Origin: Gemmatimonadaceae bacterium | Lineage (GTDB): Bacteria > Gemmatimonadota > Gemmatimonadetes > Gemmatimonadales > Gemmatimonadaceae | Direction: 5' to 3' | NCBI GenBank assembly: GCA_035633115.1 | Contig: DASQFN010000011.1 | Span: 90,983 to 154,982 of the forward strand | Length of the DNA stretch: 64,000 nucleotides | In this document: one piece after another, positions 17,817 to 27,865 of the stretch | Numbering within the stretch: position 1 is the first letter of the stretch | Layout: every line of letters starts with the position of its first letter | Translations under genes and position numbers: made by a program | The notes under the pieces: model-generated | What the model was told of the DNA's origin: nothing | The model's input: the letters and a program-made list of their open reading frames with translations, nothing else | The model's database searches: none

Positions 17817-20800
17817 TCAGAATTTGACATTGGTGCCGAACAGGAACGCTCTCGACTGCGGATACGTTCCGCGGTCGAGGATGTCGGTCGACTCCGGATC
17901 AAGTCCCGTGTACTTCGTTTTCGTGAACAGGTTCTGGCCGGAGACATAGACGCGTACGTTCTGAACTCCGAGCCTCGCACTCGAGCCCAGCGCGCCGAGT
18001 GAGTAACCCAGCTCCAGGTTTTTCAGGCGGAGATAGGAAGCGTCCTCGACGAAAATGCTCGATTTCTTGCTGCTTCCATTGTCGTTGAACGTCGTGCGGG
18101 GAATCGTGTTGCTGGAGCCTTCCCCGTCCCATGCGCCCAGCACCGCGGTCGTATGGTTGAACGGGCGGCTGTCATAATCCGTTATCTGCTTGGCGTCGTT
18201 GTACTTGTCGACTCCGCTAACGCCTTGCAGCAGCGCGGACAGGTCGAACCCGCGGAAATCCGCGCCGAGATTGAAGCCGTATGATAGTCTCGGGATTGGA
18301 TTGCCAATGAACGTCCGGTCGTCATCATTGATGACTCCGTCTGCATTCAGATCCTGGAACTTGATGTCGCCAGGCTTGTTTGGTGGGTTCAGCGTGGCAT
18401 GCAGATGTGACTTGATTTCAGCCGCATTCTGGTAGATGCCTTCCATCACGTATCCATAGAAGGCGCCAAGGGGCTGGCCGACCTCCGTCTTGTATACGTC
18501 ACCGATGATGTTCGGCAGATTGGGATGCAGCTTCTCTACGTTGTTCTTTACTGTGGCTGCATTCGCGTTGATCCTGTACCCGACGCTGCCAACCCTGTCC
18601 TTGAAATCGAGAGCGACTTCGAATCCCCTGTTACTGACTTCGCCGGCGTTCACAATCGTCGGAGAAACATTCCCGACGATTGAGGGCAGAGAGATCGGCA
18701 GCAGAATATCCGAAGTGAGCTTTCTGAAGTAGTCGACGGAGAGATAGAGCCTGTTGCTCAGCATCCCCATGTCGAACCCGATGTTCTTCTGGGTGGTTGT
18801 CTCCCACTTCAGATCGGGATTGCCGTACCGTGAGACGAGATACTGGTCGCCGGACCGGCGGAGGAGAGTCAGGAAAGCGTAGTTGTCGATTTCCTGGTTG
18901 CCGACCTTTCCTACGCTGCCTCTCACTCTCAGGTCGGACACGAAGCTCACGTCCTGCATGAAACTCTCATTCGAGATGTTCCAGCCTGCCGAGACCGATG
19001 GGAAGTAGCCCCACTGGTTGTTCTCGGCGAACCTGGAAGAGGCGTCGGCTCTGACGGTTCCCGTCAGCAGATAGCGACTGGCAAACGAATACGTCGCCGA
19101 GCTGAACAGTGAGAAAAGGGCCCACTCCGATGCGGAGCCGCCGGTGTTCTGATTGGCTGTTCCGCCGTAGTTCAGGTACTGGAAGGGCCCGTTCGAGAAA
19201 TCGTATCTCTGTCTGGAACCACCGATGGATGAAGAGTAGTTCGTGATGAACTCGGTTCCGGCGAGCGCGGTAAATAGATTCTTCTCACTGTCTCCGATGT
19301 AATTCAGTGTGTTGTTCCAGGTGACCGTAGTTTCCTGTCCGCGGTCTTCGTTCAACCCCGTGGGGCGGTTGATGCGGCCGCCCGGCCCGTCGGCAGGGTT
19401 TCCGCCTCCGTTGTCGTCGCCGAATCTCTGGAGGAAAGCCTTGTTGTGGGTCAGGCTCAGATCGATTCCGAGATTGCTCTTGAACTTGAGGGCCTGGCTT
19501 CTCAGGAGAGAGTATTCGGCGAAGACATTGCCGAACGTCTTGAAGTTGTCCCGCTTGTCGTTCGTGTAGAACGCGAGGGCTACAGGGTTCGAGCCAAACT
19601 CGAACCTGTTGTTCGAGTTATCCCAGGGCGTCGCAAAGAACGGCAGATCGGTAAACTGGTCGGCTTCGGAGTATGTGGGATCTGACGAGTCCTTGTAGAC
19701 GCTGATGACGGGAGGCCTGATTAGGGCATGCCGGATGATTCCCGGTGTGTCTCCCTTCGACGAAAGCTTGTCCTGTGCAGCGTACGACAGCTGAAGGTTC
19801 GTGCCAACGTTGAAGCGATTGCTCAGTGACGCAATGACGTTGGTTCGGAAATTCAGGCGGCGATACCTGTCATTGTCGAAGATGACGATGCCGTCCTGTT
19901 TGTACAGTCCGGCTGAAGTCAGGTATTTGATCCTTTCGCTTCCTCCACTTGCGGTAAGCTGCAGGTTCTGCGAGACCCCGGGCTCGAACAGCTCGTCGAG
20001 CCAGTCCGTGTCGGCGAGATCGGGTCGATTCCTGGCCGCCGTGTAGGGGTTCGTGCCGGTATTGCCCGAATTGTTCCAGGCTTCTTCGACTTTGTCGAGG
20101 TACTGACTGGAGTTGAGCAGCGTGGGAAGATTGGTCGCGCGCTGGATTCCAGTATACGCGTTGATCTCCGAGACTACCTTCCCAACCTTTCCACTTTTCG
20201 TGGTGATCACTATGACTCCTGCAGACGCCCTCGACCCGTAGATTGAAGCAGCCGCAGCGTCCTTTAGAACGGTCAGGGACGCCATGTCCGCAGGGTTCAG
20301 GAAGGAGATGTCACGTGTAGGTATTCCGTCGACGATGAACAGCGGACTGTTGTTGCCGATGGTCCCTTCGCCTCGGATGCGAATGCTGATCTCTTCGCCC
20401 GGTGCTCCGGTGCTTTGCGTGATCTGCACTCCGGCGACCTGACCCTGAAGAGCCTGCGCTACGTCTGCAACTCTTCGTGATTCGAGCTCGGCCACATCGA
20501 CAGTGGCGACCGCGCCGGTGATGTCAGCTTTTCTCGCCGATGAGTATCCGACGACGACCACCTGATCGAGAACTGACGGACTGGGCACCAGCGAAAAGTC
20601 CACGGTCGCTGTCGCTCCGGTCCCGACGGCAACGTTCCGGAGCATGGGAACGTATCCGATTCGACGTGCCCTGAGGACCTGGTTTCCCTCGGGGACGTTG
20701 CTGATGCGAAAGGTGCCGTCGCTTTGAGTTGCCGTGCCGCGAGTGGTCCCTTCAATTGATACGGTGACACCAGTGAGCGGCTGTTGGGTCGTGTTGTCGA

Positions 20801-20900
20801 CGACGCGGCCGGTTATCGTGCCGCCCGGCGTCTGGGCGCCCAGCGCAACGGTCGAGAGCAAACCAATGAGCGTGGGAAAGAAGTAGCGGACTGTTGCCAT
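17817..20900 (-). CDS. SusC/RagA-family TonB-linked outer-membrane transporter
   Basis: A 1027-residue protein with a signal peptide ending at ALGAQ, a carboxypeptidase-regulatory-like domain (GTITGRVVDNTTQQPLTGV), a TonB-box-like DQVVVVGYSSARK, a plug domain with the family signature (IRIRGEGTIGNNSPLFIVDGI; LKDAAAASIYGSRASAGVI), and a barrel ending in FGTNVKF. It imports oligomeric substrates using TonB energy with the SusD partner encoded just downstream. The start ATG at 20900 has no strong Shine-Dalgarno sequence. It leads the operon that runs down to 15826. Confidence 0.93.
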   Translation of the reverse strand: MATVRYFFPTLIGLLSTVALGAQTPGGTITGRVVDNTTQQPLTGVTVSIEGTTRGTATQSDGTFRISNVPEGNQVLRARRIGYVPMLRNVAVGTGATATVDFSLVPSPSVLDQVVVVGYSSARKADITGAVATVDVAELESRRVADVAQALQGQVAGVQITQSTGAPGEEISIRIRGEGTIGNNSPLFIVDGIPTRDISFLNPADMASLTVLKDAAAASIYGSRASAGVIVITTKSGKVGKVVSEINAYTGIQRATNLPTLLNSSQYLDKVEEAWNNSGNTGTNPYTAARNRPDLADTDWLDELFEPGVSQNLQLTASGGSERIKYLTSAGLYKQDGIVIFDNDRYRRLNFRTNVIASLSNRFNVGTNLQLSYAAQDKLSSKGDTPGIIRHALIRPPVISVYKDSSDPTYSEADQFTDLPFFATPWDNSNNRFEFGSNPVALAFYTNDKRDNFKTFGNVFAEYSLLRSQALKFKSNLGIDLSLTHNKAFLQRFGDDNGGGNPADGPGGRINRPTGLNEDRGQETTVTWNNTLNYIGDSEKNLFTALAGTEFITNYSSSIGGSRQRYDFSNGPFQYLNYGGTANQNTGGSASEWALFSLFSSATYSFASRYLLTGTVRADASSRFAENNQWGYFPSVSAGWNISNESFMQDVSFVSDLRVRGSVGKVGNQEIDNYAFLTLLRRSGDQYLVSRYGNPDLKWETTTQKNIGFDMGMLSNRLYLSVDYFRKLTSDILLPISLPSIVGNVSPTIVNAGEVSNRGFEVALDFKDRVGSVGYRINANAATVKNNVEKLHPNLPNIIGDVYKTEVGQPLGAFYGYVMEGIYQNAAEIKSHLHATLNPPNKPGDIKFQDLNADGVINDDDRTFIGNPIPRLSYGFNLGADFRGFDLSALLQGVSGVDKYNDAKQITDYDSRPFNHTTAVLGAWDGEGSSNTIPRTTFNDNGSSKKSSIFVEDASYLRLKNLELGYSLGALGSSARLGVQNVRVYVSGQNLFTKTKYTGLDPESTDILDRGTYPQSRAFLFGTNVKF

Positions 20901-21372
20901 TGGTACACTCGTTAGGTGGGAGGGGGCGAGCGCAATCTTTTTCGGGATTACTTCTATAGAAGGACTCCGCCCCGGCGGTCGGGAAAGTCAATGAGAATCG
21001 TGTGCAGCCGAAACTGCTCCAGCGTCAAGTTGGCGTCGACAAAGTGCGCGAAGCTGCGGGGGAAGGGATCACCGCTGCGCGATAACTGTGCAGGACTTAC
21101 ACTTTTGACCGTCAGTCTCTCATCGAACGAGGTCAAAGAGAGGAGACTGATCGCATGGATTGCAGATAACGCAACTTTGTACGGGTTCGTACACTTTGCG
21201 TTTTAGTCCCGGCGAAGCGTAACCGACAAAATGGTGCTGTTTTCCCGTCGCGTTTTATTTTCGCTCGCCATCCCTCGCGGAGCGTCGCCACTTTCGAGAA
21301 CGGCCTTCACCTGGCATCGAGACCCACATCGCGGCAGCAGGTTGATGCCGACACAACGAGGGGTTCGGTGCG
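20901..21372. other. Gene-free upstream region of the SusCD operon
   Basis: About 470 bases with only short frames lacking coding character. It must contain the susC promoter and the end of the toxin gene's transcription unit. No regulatory site could be named with confidence. Confidence 0.4.
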
Positions 21373-21801
21373 TCAGGACAACGGGTTAGTCCAGCGCAAT
21401 CGTTCGAAGCGGGCGAAATCCGCATCGGTAGAGCAGAGCTCGGCGCCGTGTTCGATGGCGAGCGCGGCCAGGTGCGCATCGGTTGTGAGATTGCCGGCGG
21501 AACCGGCGTCCAGGAGCAAATCGCGAAGGATGCTCCAGTGACCCTCGCCGGGCTCGAGTGCCGCAACCGAAGCTTGAGAGAGCCACGCGTCGACGGTACG
21601 CAGGGCATCGTCGACTGATAGAGGATGCTCGAACACCCTGGGGCTCGTTGTCACGCGAATGAATCCGAGCAGGACGGTCCAGGCGAGTCCGATACGCTCT
21701 TCGCCTGACATCGCGTCCTGGAGCCACCTCATCGCCGCCGAGTGGCGGGGGCTGTCTCGATTGACGGCGTACAGCAGCAGATTGAGGTCAATGACCTTCA
21801 C
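21373..21801 (-). CDS. PIN-domain ribonuclease toxin, VapC-like
   Basis: A 142-residue PIN-domain protein. The acidic active-site pattern is visible: an Asp in the first strand (MKVIDLNLLLYAVN), a mid-domain Asp (NLTTDAHLAALA) and a late Asp (CSTDADFARF). VapC-type toxins cleave tRNA or rRNA and arrest translation until the antitoxin binds. It starts with GTG overlapping the antitoxin stop as GTGA, the usual coupled arrangement. Confidence 0.88.
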   Translation of the reverse strand: MKVIDLNLLLYAVNRDSPRHSAAMRWLQDAMSGEERIGLAWTVLLGFIRVTTSPRVFEHPLSVDDALRTVDAWLSQASVAALEPGEGHWSILRDLLLDAGSAGNLTTDAHLAALAIEHGAELCSTDADFARFERLRWTNPLS

Positions 21802-22061
21802 TTGCGCAGCGTCAGCTCGCGGGCGGTTTCCTCGTCTTCCATATCGCCGGCGAGATTGAGCGCCTTCTCGAGATTGATGGAAGGCCTGGGGCGCCCCATC
21901 GAAAAGGTCGGTACGTGAAAGCGCCCGCGCCTTGCCGGTTGTTCCTCGAAACCGCGCTCGAGCACCACCGCGAGATATTCCTTCACGCTGACGCCTTTAC
22001 GCCGGGCAGCTATGCGGAGGCGTTTGAGGAGGCCGGCCTCGATGTCTACCGTGGTGCGCAT
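21798..22061 (-). CDS. Ribbon-helix-helix antitoxin, VapB-like
   Basis: An 87-residue protein. The first 45 residues form a ribbon-helix-helix DNA-binding domain (MRTTVDIEAGLLKRLRIAARRKGVSV split by a turn), and the tail is the toxin-neutralising region. It precedes and overlaps the PIN toxin gene, so the pair is a type II toxin-antitoxin module that probably represses its own promoter just upstream of 22061. Confidence 0.85.
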   Translation of the reverse strand: MRTTVDIEAGLLKRLRIAARRKGVSVKEYLAVVLERGFEEQPARRGRFHVPTFSMGRPRPSINLEKALNLAGDMEDEETARELTLRK

Positions 22062-22253
22062 GTTTGATGCTAAGGCATCTTTTGGATGGTGTCAACGCAT
22101 CCCAAGAGAACGAGGCTCGAGGCAAACACGCGTGACGGCCGGCCCGTTGGTCGAGCCTGGCGCAGTGCTGCGCGGGTGCTCATGCGGTTTTACTTGCGAT
22201 TACCAGGGGCCGACCACATGATAGCGATCCAGTCAATGGATTTCGGAGGAAGA

Positions 22254-22814
22254 ATGGCACCGATCGTGGTGCGCGCAATCGTTCTCCTGGCGGCGGCGCT
22301 TGTGTCGTCGCCTGCAAGGGCGCAGGTCATCGTAGAGACGGGAATCCTGTCCTCACCCAAGATCAAGGATCTGGGCGCCATCTTCGACAAAGCCTCCAGG
22401 GAGCCGACCGGAGCAAAGCCCAAGACAAAACCGGGCGCTTCGCCGGCGGCTGCACCGGCAAAGCCGCGAGTGCTGCCGGACTCTTTTTCAGGCGAGACGG
22501 AAGATCCAATGTCGATCCTCCACGTCAATGCTGATGTTCTAACGCGCTTTTCTGCAGCACTCGCCGCTGAGGCCGCGCGGCGCAGTCAGGGCGCTCCATT
22601 GACGCGATTGAAATACGATGAGGTCGGCGCCGCAGCAGGCGGGTTCACATCGCGACAGTATTTCGTGCTGAAAGCGAGGGTCAGACCGTTCTGCGAGGCG
22701 ATCGCCGCAGGTAAGCCGCCGTCCAACAATCTCACGCTATCGTACATGCCAACAGAAGCAGCTGTGATAAGGCCGCGCTGTCCCGCACTTCTTCCTGCGC
22801 TCAAAGCGCTGTAG
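22254..22814 (+). CDS. Hypothetical exported protein
   Basis: ATG at 22254 follows GGAGGA by three bases and starts a signal peptide (MAPIVVRAIVLLAAALVSSPARAQ); this start is preferred over the in-frame codon at 22086. The 186-residue product has a Lys/Pro/Ala-rich linker (about 50-75) and a C-terminal helical region with two Cys (VRPFCEAIAAGK; IRPRCPALLPALKAL). Similar small exported proteins with this C-terminus occur in related bacteria, but I know of no function. Confidence 0.65.
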   Translation: MAPIVVRAIVLLAAALVSSPARAQVIVETGILSSPKIKDLGAIFDKASREPTGAKPKTKPGASPAAAPAKPRVLPDSFSGETEDPMSILHVNADVLTRFSAALAAEAARRSQGAPLTRLKYDEVGAAAGGFTSRQYFVLKARVRPFCEAIAAGKPPSNNLTLSYMPTEAAVIRPRCPALLPALKAL

Positions 22815-22818
22815 CTCG

Positions 22819-23736
22819 CTACGGCCGCCAGGCAGGCGAATGACCTCCGGCGGTCAATCGTGTCACGTTCGAGCCGTCAGCATTGCTGATGAGCAGACCT
22901 CCCTGCTTGGCGGAGAACACGAGCTTCGTCGCATCGCGTGACCAGACTGGTGAGTACCCATCCGCAATGCGAGTAACGCCGCTGCCGTCAGGTGCCATCA
23001 ACGCAATTTCACCAGCATCCTTCTGCAAGTTCCAGAACTGGAATGCGATCCTGCTGCCGTTCGGGCTCCACGCAGGCGCGGCCGCGTAGTATTCGTTGCC
23101 CGTCAGCCGCGCGAACCCCGTTCCGTCGCGGTTCACTGCGCAAACGCCCATACCGTACCCGTGCAAACATTGGAAGGCGATGCGCTGGCCGTCTGGAGAC
23201 CACGATGGCTCGAATACGTCGTGGACGAAGGGGAAAGACAGCTGCCTGAGCTCCGACCCGTCGAGCCTCATGAGGAATAGCCGGCCGGGAATGTCATGAC
23301 GGACAAACGCGATCATATCGCCAGCCGGCGACCACGCCGGCTCGACTCCGAGGGCCCCGCCGGGCTGGGTCGTGATCTCTCGCGTCTCGGGCTTCATGAT
23401 CTGAAGACCGCCGCTCGAGCAGCGGTAATACGTTTCCCAATCGGTCTCGCACCTGGTATCCGAGAACATGAATCTCGTCGCATCAGGCGACCAGGAAGGC
23501 GACCAGCCGTATCCCAGCTGCACCGCTCCCGACCCGTCTGCGTTGATCAGAGTCAGCCCGTTATCGACGTAGACGATTTGTCCGAGCGGGGAGGGAGTCG
23601 TTGCCGGTGGTTCGGTCGGAGGCGGTCCCGGTGGGGCGATCGGATACTTGTCATCAGGACCCGAAGGACTGTCTGTGCAGGCAGCAGCTCCAAGCGCGAG
23701 CGCAACACACAGTGCTGCTTCAAAAATTCTCTTCAT
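22819..23736 (-). CDS. TolB-like beta-propeller lipoprotein
   Basis: A 305-residue lipoprotein (lipobox GAAACTD) with a Pro-rich linker at about 30-50 and about six PD40/TolB blades (FEPSWSPDGQRIAF; APAWSPNGSRIAFQF; LLISNADGSNVTRL). It resembles the propeller half of the kinase fusion at the window start. It presumably binds proteins or peptides in the periplasm or at the outer membrane. It converges with the exported protein on the plus strand with four bases between. Confidence 0.8.
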   Translation of the reverse strand: MKRIFEAALCVALALGAAACTDSPSGPDDKYPIAPPGPPPTEPPATTPSPLGQIVYVDNGLTLINADGSGAVQLGYGWSPSWSPDATRFMFSDTRCETDWETYYRCSSGGLQIMKPETREITTQPGGALGVEPAWSPAGDMIAFVRHDIPGRLFLMRLDGSELRQLSFPFVHDVFEPSWSPDGQRIAFQCLHGYGMGVCAVNRDGTGFARLTGNEYYAAAPAWSPNGSRIAFQFWNLQKDAGEIALMAPDGSGVTRIADGYSPVWSRDATKLVFSAKQGGLLISNADGSNVTRLTAGGHSPAWRP

Positions 23737-24065
23737 GCGTCACCTCACAGTGAGCCGCAACGATGAGATTTCATACCGTGCCTGGAGAGACTTCTTCGCA
23801 GGCTCTCGGTTCTCCCCGATTCGAAGGACTATACTCGATACTGCCCTTAATCACGACCTCGTTGCCTCATCTCTTTTTTCCCACGTGCGGCCGGTGCGAG
23901 CATCACGGTCCACCTGCGCCATTTGCTTCTCGCCATAGCGCTGGCCCGACACTTTTTTCGCGCGCGAGTCGACTTCGACCTTGAAGCTAATGTGGACGCC
24001 GTTGCGCCTCGAGTCCAACAGATCAACAGGTTACGGACTCGGCTGGTTTCGTCCGCGGCGTAACT
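23737..24065. other. Intergenic region, no gene seen
   Basis: About 330 bases between the start of the TolB-like lipoprotein and the end of the metal-locus barrel gene. Only short frames without family resemblance. Presumably holds the promoter for the 22819-23736 gene. Confidence 0.4.
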
Positions 24066-25565
24066 CTACGGTGCCGCGGAACCCATTCCTTTCATCACGG
24101 GCATCGAGCTCATCGGCAAGTGAAAAGGCCGAAGGCGAAGAAAAAAGAATGCGCCCATGGGAGTTTGCGAACCGTAGCCCGGTTCGAGAGACGCCGGAAC
24201 AAAGTTCAGGGTTCCAGCGGCTCCAAGACCAATCGTCGCCCACCGAACACGTGCAACTTCCCGAATGTATCCGAGCTGCGCCGAGCCTACGTTGAACCTG
24301 GTCAACGACTGATCCTCGTCGAGCGCGAGATCCTCGCCCGTTTTCTGAACCAGCTCGGTTCGGCCAAAGAGAGTGTTCCTGGTATCGAGAATGATCTCGC
24401 TCTCCAGAAGGATGCTGTGCGTCGCGCGCGCGAGCGCGCCATGGCGATTCATTCCCCAGCTCAGCGTACTCGCGGCTTGGCCATCGGACCCGAGTTTGCG
24501 GCCGTGCAGGATCGAGGCGGTAATGCGATGCATGGACTCGTCCGGGTGCAGTGCCTCGGGCGACTTGAGGTAACCGAACCCGGCGGCAACACTCCAGTTA
24601 GCCGTTGGATTGAAGGTGACGCGTCCGGAATACGAATCGAGTTTTATGGGATCGAGATTCCAGCGGCTCTCATCCGGCTCTCTTCCGTTGAAAACGGAGG
24701 TCTCGAGCTGCCAGCGCTTTGTCAGCAGTCCAGCGGTGATCACGCCGAAGCTCACATGCGTCGCGTCTTGCCAGTGATGCCCAAGGGGAGCACTGGGATT
24801 GTCCATCGCTGAAGGTCGGTGCATGAATGCGACAGGGCCGAGCGCGGGCTCACCGGACGGCGCCGCGTAGATACTCCACGCAACGTCCTTGTTGAGCTCG
24901 CGTTGATACAACGCGCCGAGCTCCATGAAGAATTCATGGGGATGCTGGCGATCGTGAAGCGGTTCTCCCTTGTAGGTTTCACCGGTTTGGAGCAGCAGGG
25001 GATATCCACTGGCAGTCACGGTCGCAGGATCGAGACTCAGCATCGTTCTCGCCTGGAAATGGCCTCCTGCGATCCGGCGACTTGCCATGAGCATCATCCA
25101 GTTCAGTGATCCAAGCTGAGCATCACCGCGCCGGCCGCCTTGCTTATCGTATTGGCCGAATACGAATCCGTGGGCCATCACGTCCCACTGTCCGAGCTTT
25201 CTGTGGCGCGACGGAAGTGTTGTTGCGTCGGGAATCCAGGTCGTGCCGGACCCCATGCGATCCATCGGTATCCCGAGCGGACCGGACATCTTGTCGTGCG
25301 AGCCGGCGTCACTCATCGCCGCCGGCTTCAGCGTATCCGAGCGCATCGCTGGCAATGGTTTCTTTGCTGTCGTTGCCTTCGGTTTCGCTTTAGATGTCTT
25401 TGCAGGAGGTTTTTTTGCCGGAGCCTTTGGCTTCGGCTTGGCGGCAGAAGACTTTGTTGTGTCGCCCATTCCAGGCATGCCTGCGTGCTGGGCAGAAAGA
25501 TTCGAGCTTGTACCTGCGACAACAGTGAGCACGGCCGCGAGAGCGGCCACATATCTAAATGGCAT
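24066..25565 (-). CDS. Outer-membrane beta-barrel protein of a heavy-metal locus
   Basis: A 499-residue protein with signal peptide (cleavage near NLSAQ), then a Met/His-containing segment (HAGMPGMGD) and a Lys/Ala/Pro-rich linker at about 38-75. The rest is a predicted beta-barrel (LGQWDVMAHGFVFGQYDKQGG; HDRQHPHEFFMELGALY). Proteins with the QHPHEFFMELG segment are typically encoded beside copper/heavy-metal efflux genes, consistent with the RND and CDF genes nearby. The role in metal handling is inferred from context; Met and His residues may bind Cu. Confidence 0.7.
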   Translation of the reverse strand: MPFRYVAALAAVLTVVAGTSSNLSAQHAGMPGMGDTTKSSAAKPKPKAPAKKPPAKTSKAKPKATTAKKPLPAMRSDTLKPAAMSDAGSHDKMSGPLGIPMDRMGSGTTWIPDATTLPSRHRKLGQWDVMAHGFVFGQYDKQGGRRGDAQLGSLNWMMLMASRRIAGGHFQARTMLSLDPATVTASGYPLLLQTGETYKGEPLHDRQHPHEFFMELGALYQRELNKDVAWSIYAAPSGEPALGPVAFMHRPSAMDNPSAPLGHHWQDATHVSFGVITAGLLTKRWQLETSVFNGREPDESRWNLDPIKLDSYSGRVTFNPTANWSVAAGFGYLKSPEALHPDESMHRITASILHGRKLGSDGQAASTLSWGMNRHGALARATHSILLESEIILDTRNTLFGRTELVQKTGEDLALDEDQSLTRFNVGSAQLGYIREVARVRWATIGLGAAGTLNFVPASLEPGYGSQTPMGAFFFLRLRPFHLPMSSMPVMKGMGSAAP

Positions 25566-25659
25566 GTGAGTCGAAGTCGTTGGATTGAGCCGGCCGCGAT
25601 GCTCGCGACGGCGATTGAGACCAGAGTGCTCCTGGTCTCGAGCTGATCGAGCTGAGGGC

Positions 25660-26019
25660 CTAAGCCTTCGGCGGAGGCGGCTCTAGATCAGGCGACTGAC
25701 TCGACGGGAGAGATTCTTTGGGGTGCGCGATGCGATCAGGCTTCAGGTGGCCCCGGGTGTCGCTGTCTGGGATCGGCGTGGAGGTCGAGCTGGTGCACGA
25801 TGTTGCGTGTTGGCAATCCTCGCTTCCAGTTCCGTTGCCACGCGTGTGGTGCGACTGAGAAGGCGAGTCGCTGTGGTGGTGACTCCCGCCATCCATGACG
25901 TCCTTTGCGTCCTGCGAAGCGACCTCATGCGGCATTGCAGCGCAGGCATTGCTCCAACCTGAAAAGGAGAATGTCAGCACCATGAGGCCGGTAATCATTG
26001 CACTGAGGCGTCGCATCAC
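25660..26019 (-). CDS. His-rich exported protein
   Basis: A 119-residue protein with a signal peptide (LMVLTFSFSGWSNACA) and a low-complexity mature region with the cluster GGSHHHSDSPSQSHH, two Cys (EDCQHATSC) and a Pro-rich end. It could be a periplasmic metal buffer. It lies upstream of the barrel gene on the same strand, with the methyltransferase gene further upstream, within the metal locus. Confidence 0.6.
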   Translation of the reverse strand: MMRRLSAMITGLMVLTFSFSGWSNACAAMPHEVASQDAKDVMDGGSHHHSDSPSQSHHTRGNGTGSEDCQHATSCTSSTSTPIPDSDTRGHLKPDRIAHPKESLPSSQSPDLEPPPPKA

Positions 26020-26059
26020 GAGGGGAAACCTGTGCAGTTTTGGTGCCCGGTGCGGTTGA

Positions 26060-26956
26060 TCATTGCTGAGAGCGGCGTCGGAAGAGAGTCTGGGCCACGC
26101 CGGCGAACCGGGAGTGTGTCACGACGAGAAGGCCAATGATTCCCGCGATTGCGACGGCCGACAGCGCCAGCCGCGTCGAAGCAAGGCGAAGGACAATCCC
26201 GTGACCGGCAACGAGGGCGACAATCAGCACCGCGAACATCCAACGTGGAGTCGGGAGAGACTCAAGAGATCTGGACGTATGCGCCTGTCGATCCTGCAGA
26301 TCGTCGTCACGAATGCCAGGCGCCGTGGCGAGGGCGAAGTGCAGGTCACCGACTCCCACCGAGCCGCTCTCTACGACCCTCACGCCCGATTCAGCCAGCA
26401 GCTCGGTCATGTCGCGAAGAGCGAGATGACCATGCCGATGGAAGCGGGCAAGCAGGCCCTTTCGCTGTCCGGCCGGTGTTGCAAAATCGACGGCTAGCAC
26501 GCGTCCCCCGGGTTTGAGCACCCGGCGCATCTCGCGAGCGCATTGCTGGCGGACAGGCCCGGGGAGATGATGCAACATCAGCGTGCTCAGGACGACGTCG
26601 AACTGTGCGTCGGGAAAGGGAAGCGCTTCCACGATTCCTGTTTGAAACACCACGTCGATGCCGGCCTTCATCGCCTTTCGCCTCGCTTGGTCGATCATCT
26701 CCGGCGACGCGTCGATGCCGCGAACCGTGCCTGCCGCGCCGACGCGACGCTTGGCCACGATTGCCAGTGTGCCTGTGCCGCAGCCCACGTCGAGAACCGT
26801 CTCGCCCGGTTCCAGGCGCGCCAGATCGGCCAACCGCGCGCGGAATCCCGGCTCACGACCGAGCGTCAGGAGCCACGCAAGCAGATCGTAGTATCGGGCC
26901 TGTGAGTGCATGACCAGGCCCTTGGTGTGAGGCACTGTCCCATCATTCGTCGTCAC
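26060..26956 (-). CDS. Class I SAM-dependent methyltransferase with C-terminal membrane helices
   Basis: The Rossmann motif I is VLDVGCGTGTLA, motif II is IDASPEMI, and the post-I region LSTLMLHHLPGPVR matches UbiE/Methyltransf_11 enzymes. After residue about 240 two hydrophobic helices follow, so the enzyme is probably membrane-anchored. The frame opens at 27043, but GTG at 26956 has GAGGG about ten bases upstream, so that start is preferred (298 residues). It is divergent from the TetR gene, which suggests the regulator controls it. The substrate is unknown; methylation of a metalloid or lipid is possible from context. Confidence 0.75.
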   Translation of the reverse strand: MTTNDGTVPHTKGLVMHSQARYYDLLAWLLTLGREPGFRARLADLARLEPGETVLDVGCGTGTLAIVAKRRVGAAGTVRGIDASPEMIDQARRKAMKAGIDVVFQTGIVEALPFPDAQFDVVLSTLMLHHLPGPVRQQCAREMRRVLKPGGRVLAVDFATPAGQRKGLLARFHRHGHLALRDMTELLAESGVRVVESGSVGVGDLHFALATAPGIRDDDLQDRQAHTSRSLESLPTPRWMFAVLIVALVAGHGIVLRLASTRLALSAVAIAGIIGLLVVTHSRFAGVAQTLFRRRSQQ

Positions 26957-27154
26957 GTCACAATCCCTCGGGCAGAAATTAATCGGCGTGGCAGCCTTTG
27001 ACCTTATCGACAGACTAGTGCGAAGCAAGATGACCGCCTGCATCGTAGTATAGTTGCGAAGCTCTCGACGCGAAGGACATCGAGGCGTGAGCGTGCACTT
27101 ATGGACAAACAGGCGAGGTGTGTTCGGTATCTCGGACCGTGACAGGAGAGAGCG

Positions 27155-27737
27155 GTGTCAAACAATCGCACGAAAGATCGGCGCATTCAGAAAACTCAGG
27201 GCCTTCTTCACGGTGCGCTCGCGTCGTTGATTCACGAGAAGTCGTACGATTGCAGTGAAGGAGATTCTGGCGCGGGCCAATGTCGGGCGGTCGACCTTCT
27301 ACGTTCACTTTCGCGGCAAGGACGAGCTGCTCGAAAGCGCGATCCGCGAAATGCTTCGCACGGGCGAGGTGAGCTCCCCGATGGAATCGGCCGGCCCGGC
27401 GGACAGGATTCTTCGACTCAGCCTACTCCTGTTCGAACACATCGAACGGCAACGGCAGGCCAGCGATTCCTCACTGGACACGCAGGGGAAGGCAGTGGTT
27501 CACGAGCACCTCGAGCGGGTGTTGGCCGAGCTGGTCGCTGACTACCTGGAATGCGTTAGTCGGCGTCAAGGGAGCGTACACGACGTACCGGCCGATCTTC
27601 TCGCCCGGTATGTGGCATCGACCTTCATGCTCGTGTTGAACTGGTGGGTGGAGAGCAAGGATCCGTTCACCTCGAGAAAGGTGAACGACATGTTTAGAGC
27701 GCTGGTCTTTCGCTCAGTGACCGAATCCCTGGCGTAG
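27155..27737 (+). pseudogene. TetR-family regulator, frameshifted in the DNA-binding domain
   Basis: The first frame (GTG at 27155 after AGGAGA) gives a TetR helix 1 (RRIQKTQGLLHGALASLIHEKSY), then runs into unrelated sequence. The second frame resumes at 27249 with IAVKEILARANVGRSTFYVHF, the standard helix-turn-helix, and continues through a TetR C-terminal domain to 27737. Typical TetR spacing between the Tyr and the Ile is two codons, but only one base is present. That equals a 5-base loss, possibly a slip between GAT repeats (gat gcg att). It is either a real inactivating deletion or a sequencing error. The natural targets would be the divergent methyltransferase and the downstream metal-efflux genes. 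Confidence 0.8.
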
Positions 27738-27865
27738 TCGGGTAAAGCCTGGCTCCGACCTCCCAGTCATATCAGATGCGGCTCCCAAAAATTGACGAAA
27801 GACAAACTGCTTGCTTCACCTGGAGTTGGCACCTCTGTCTGCTCGGGCTACATTAACCGACTGTG

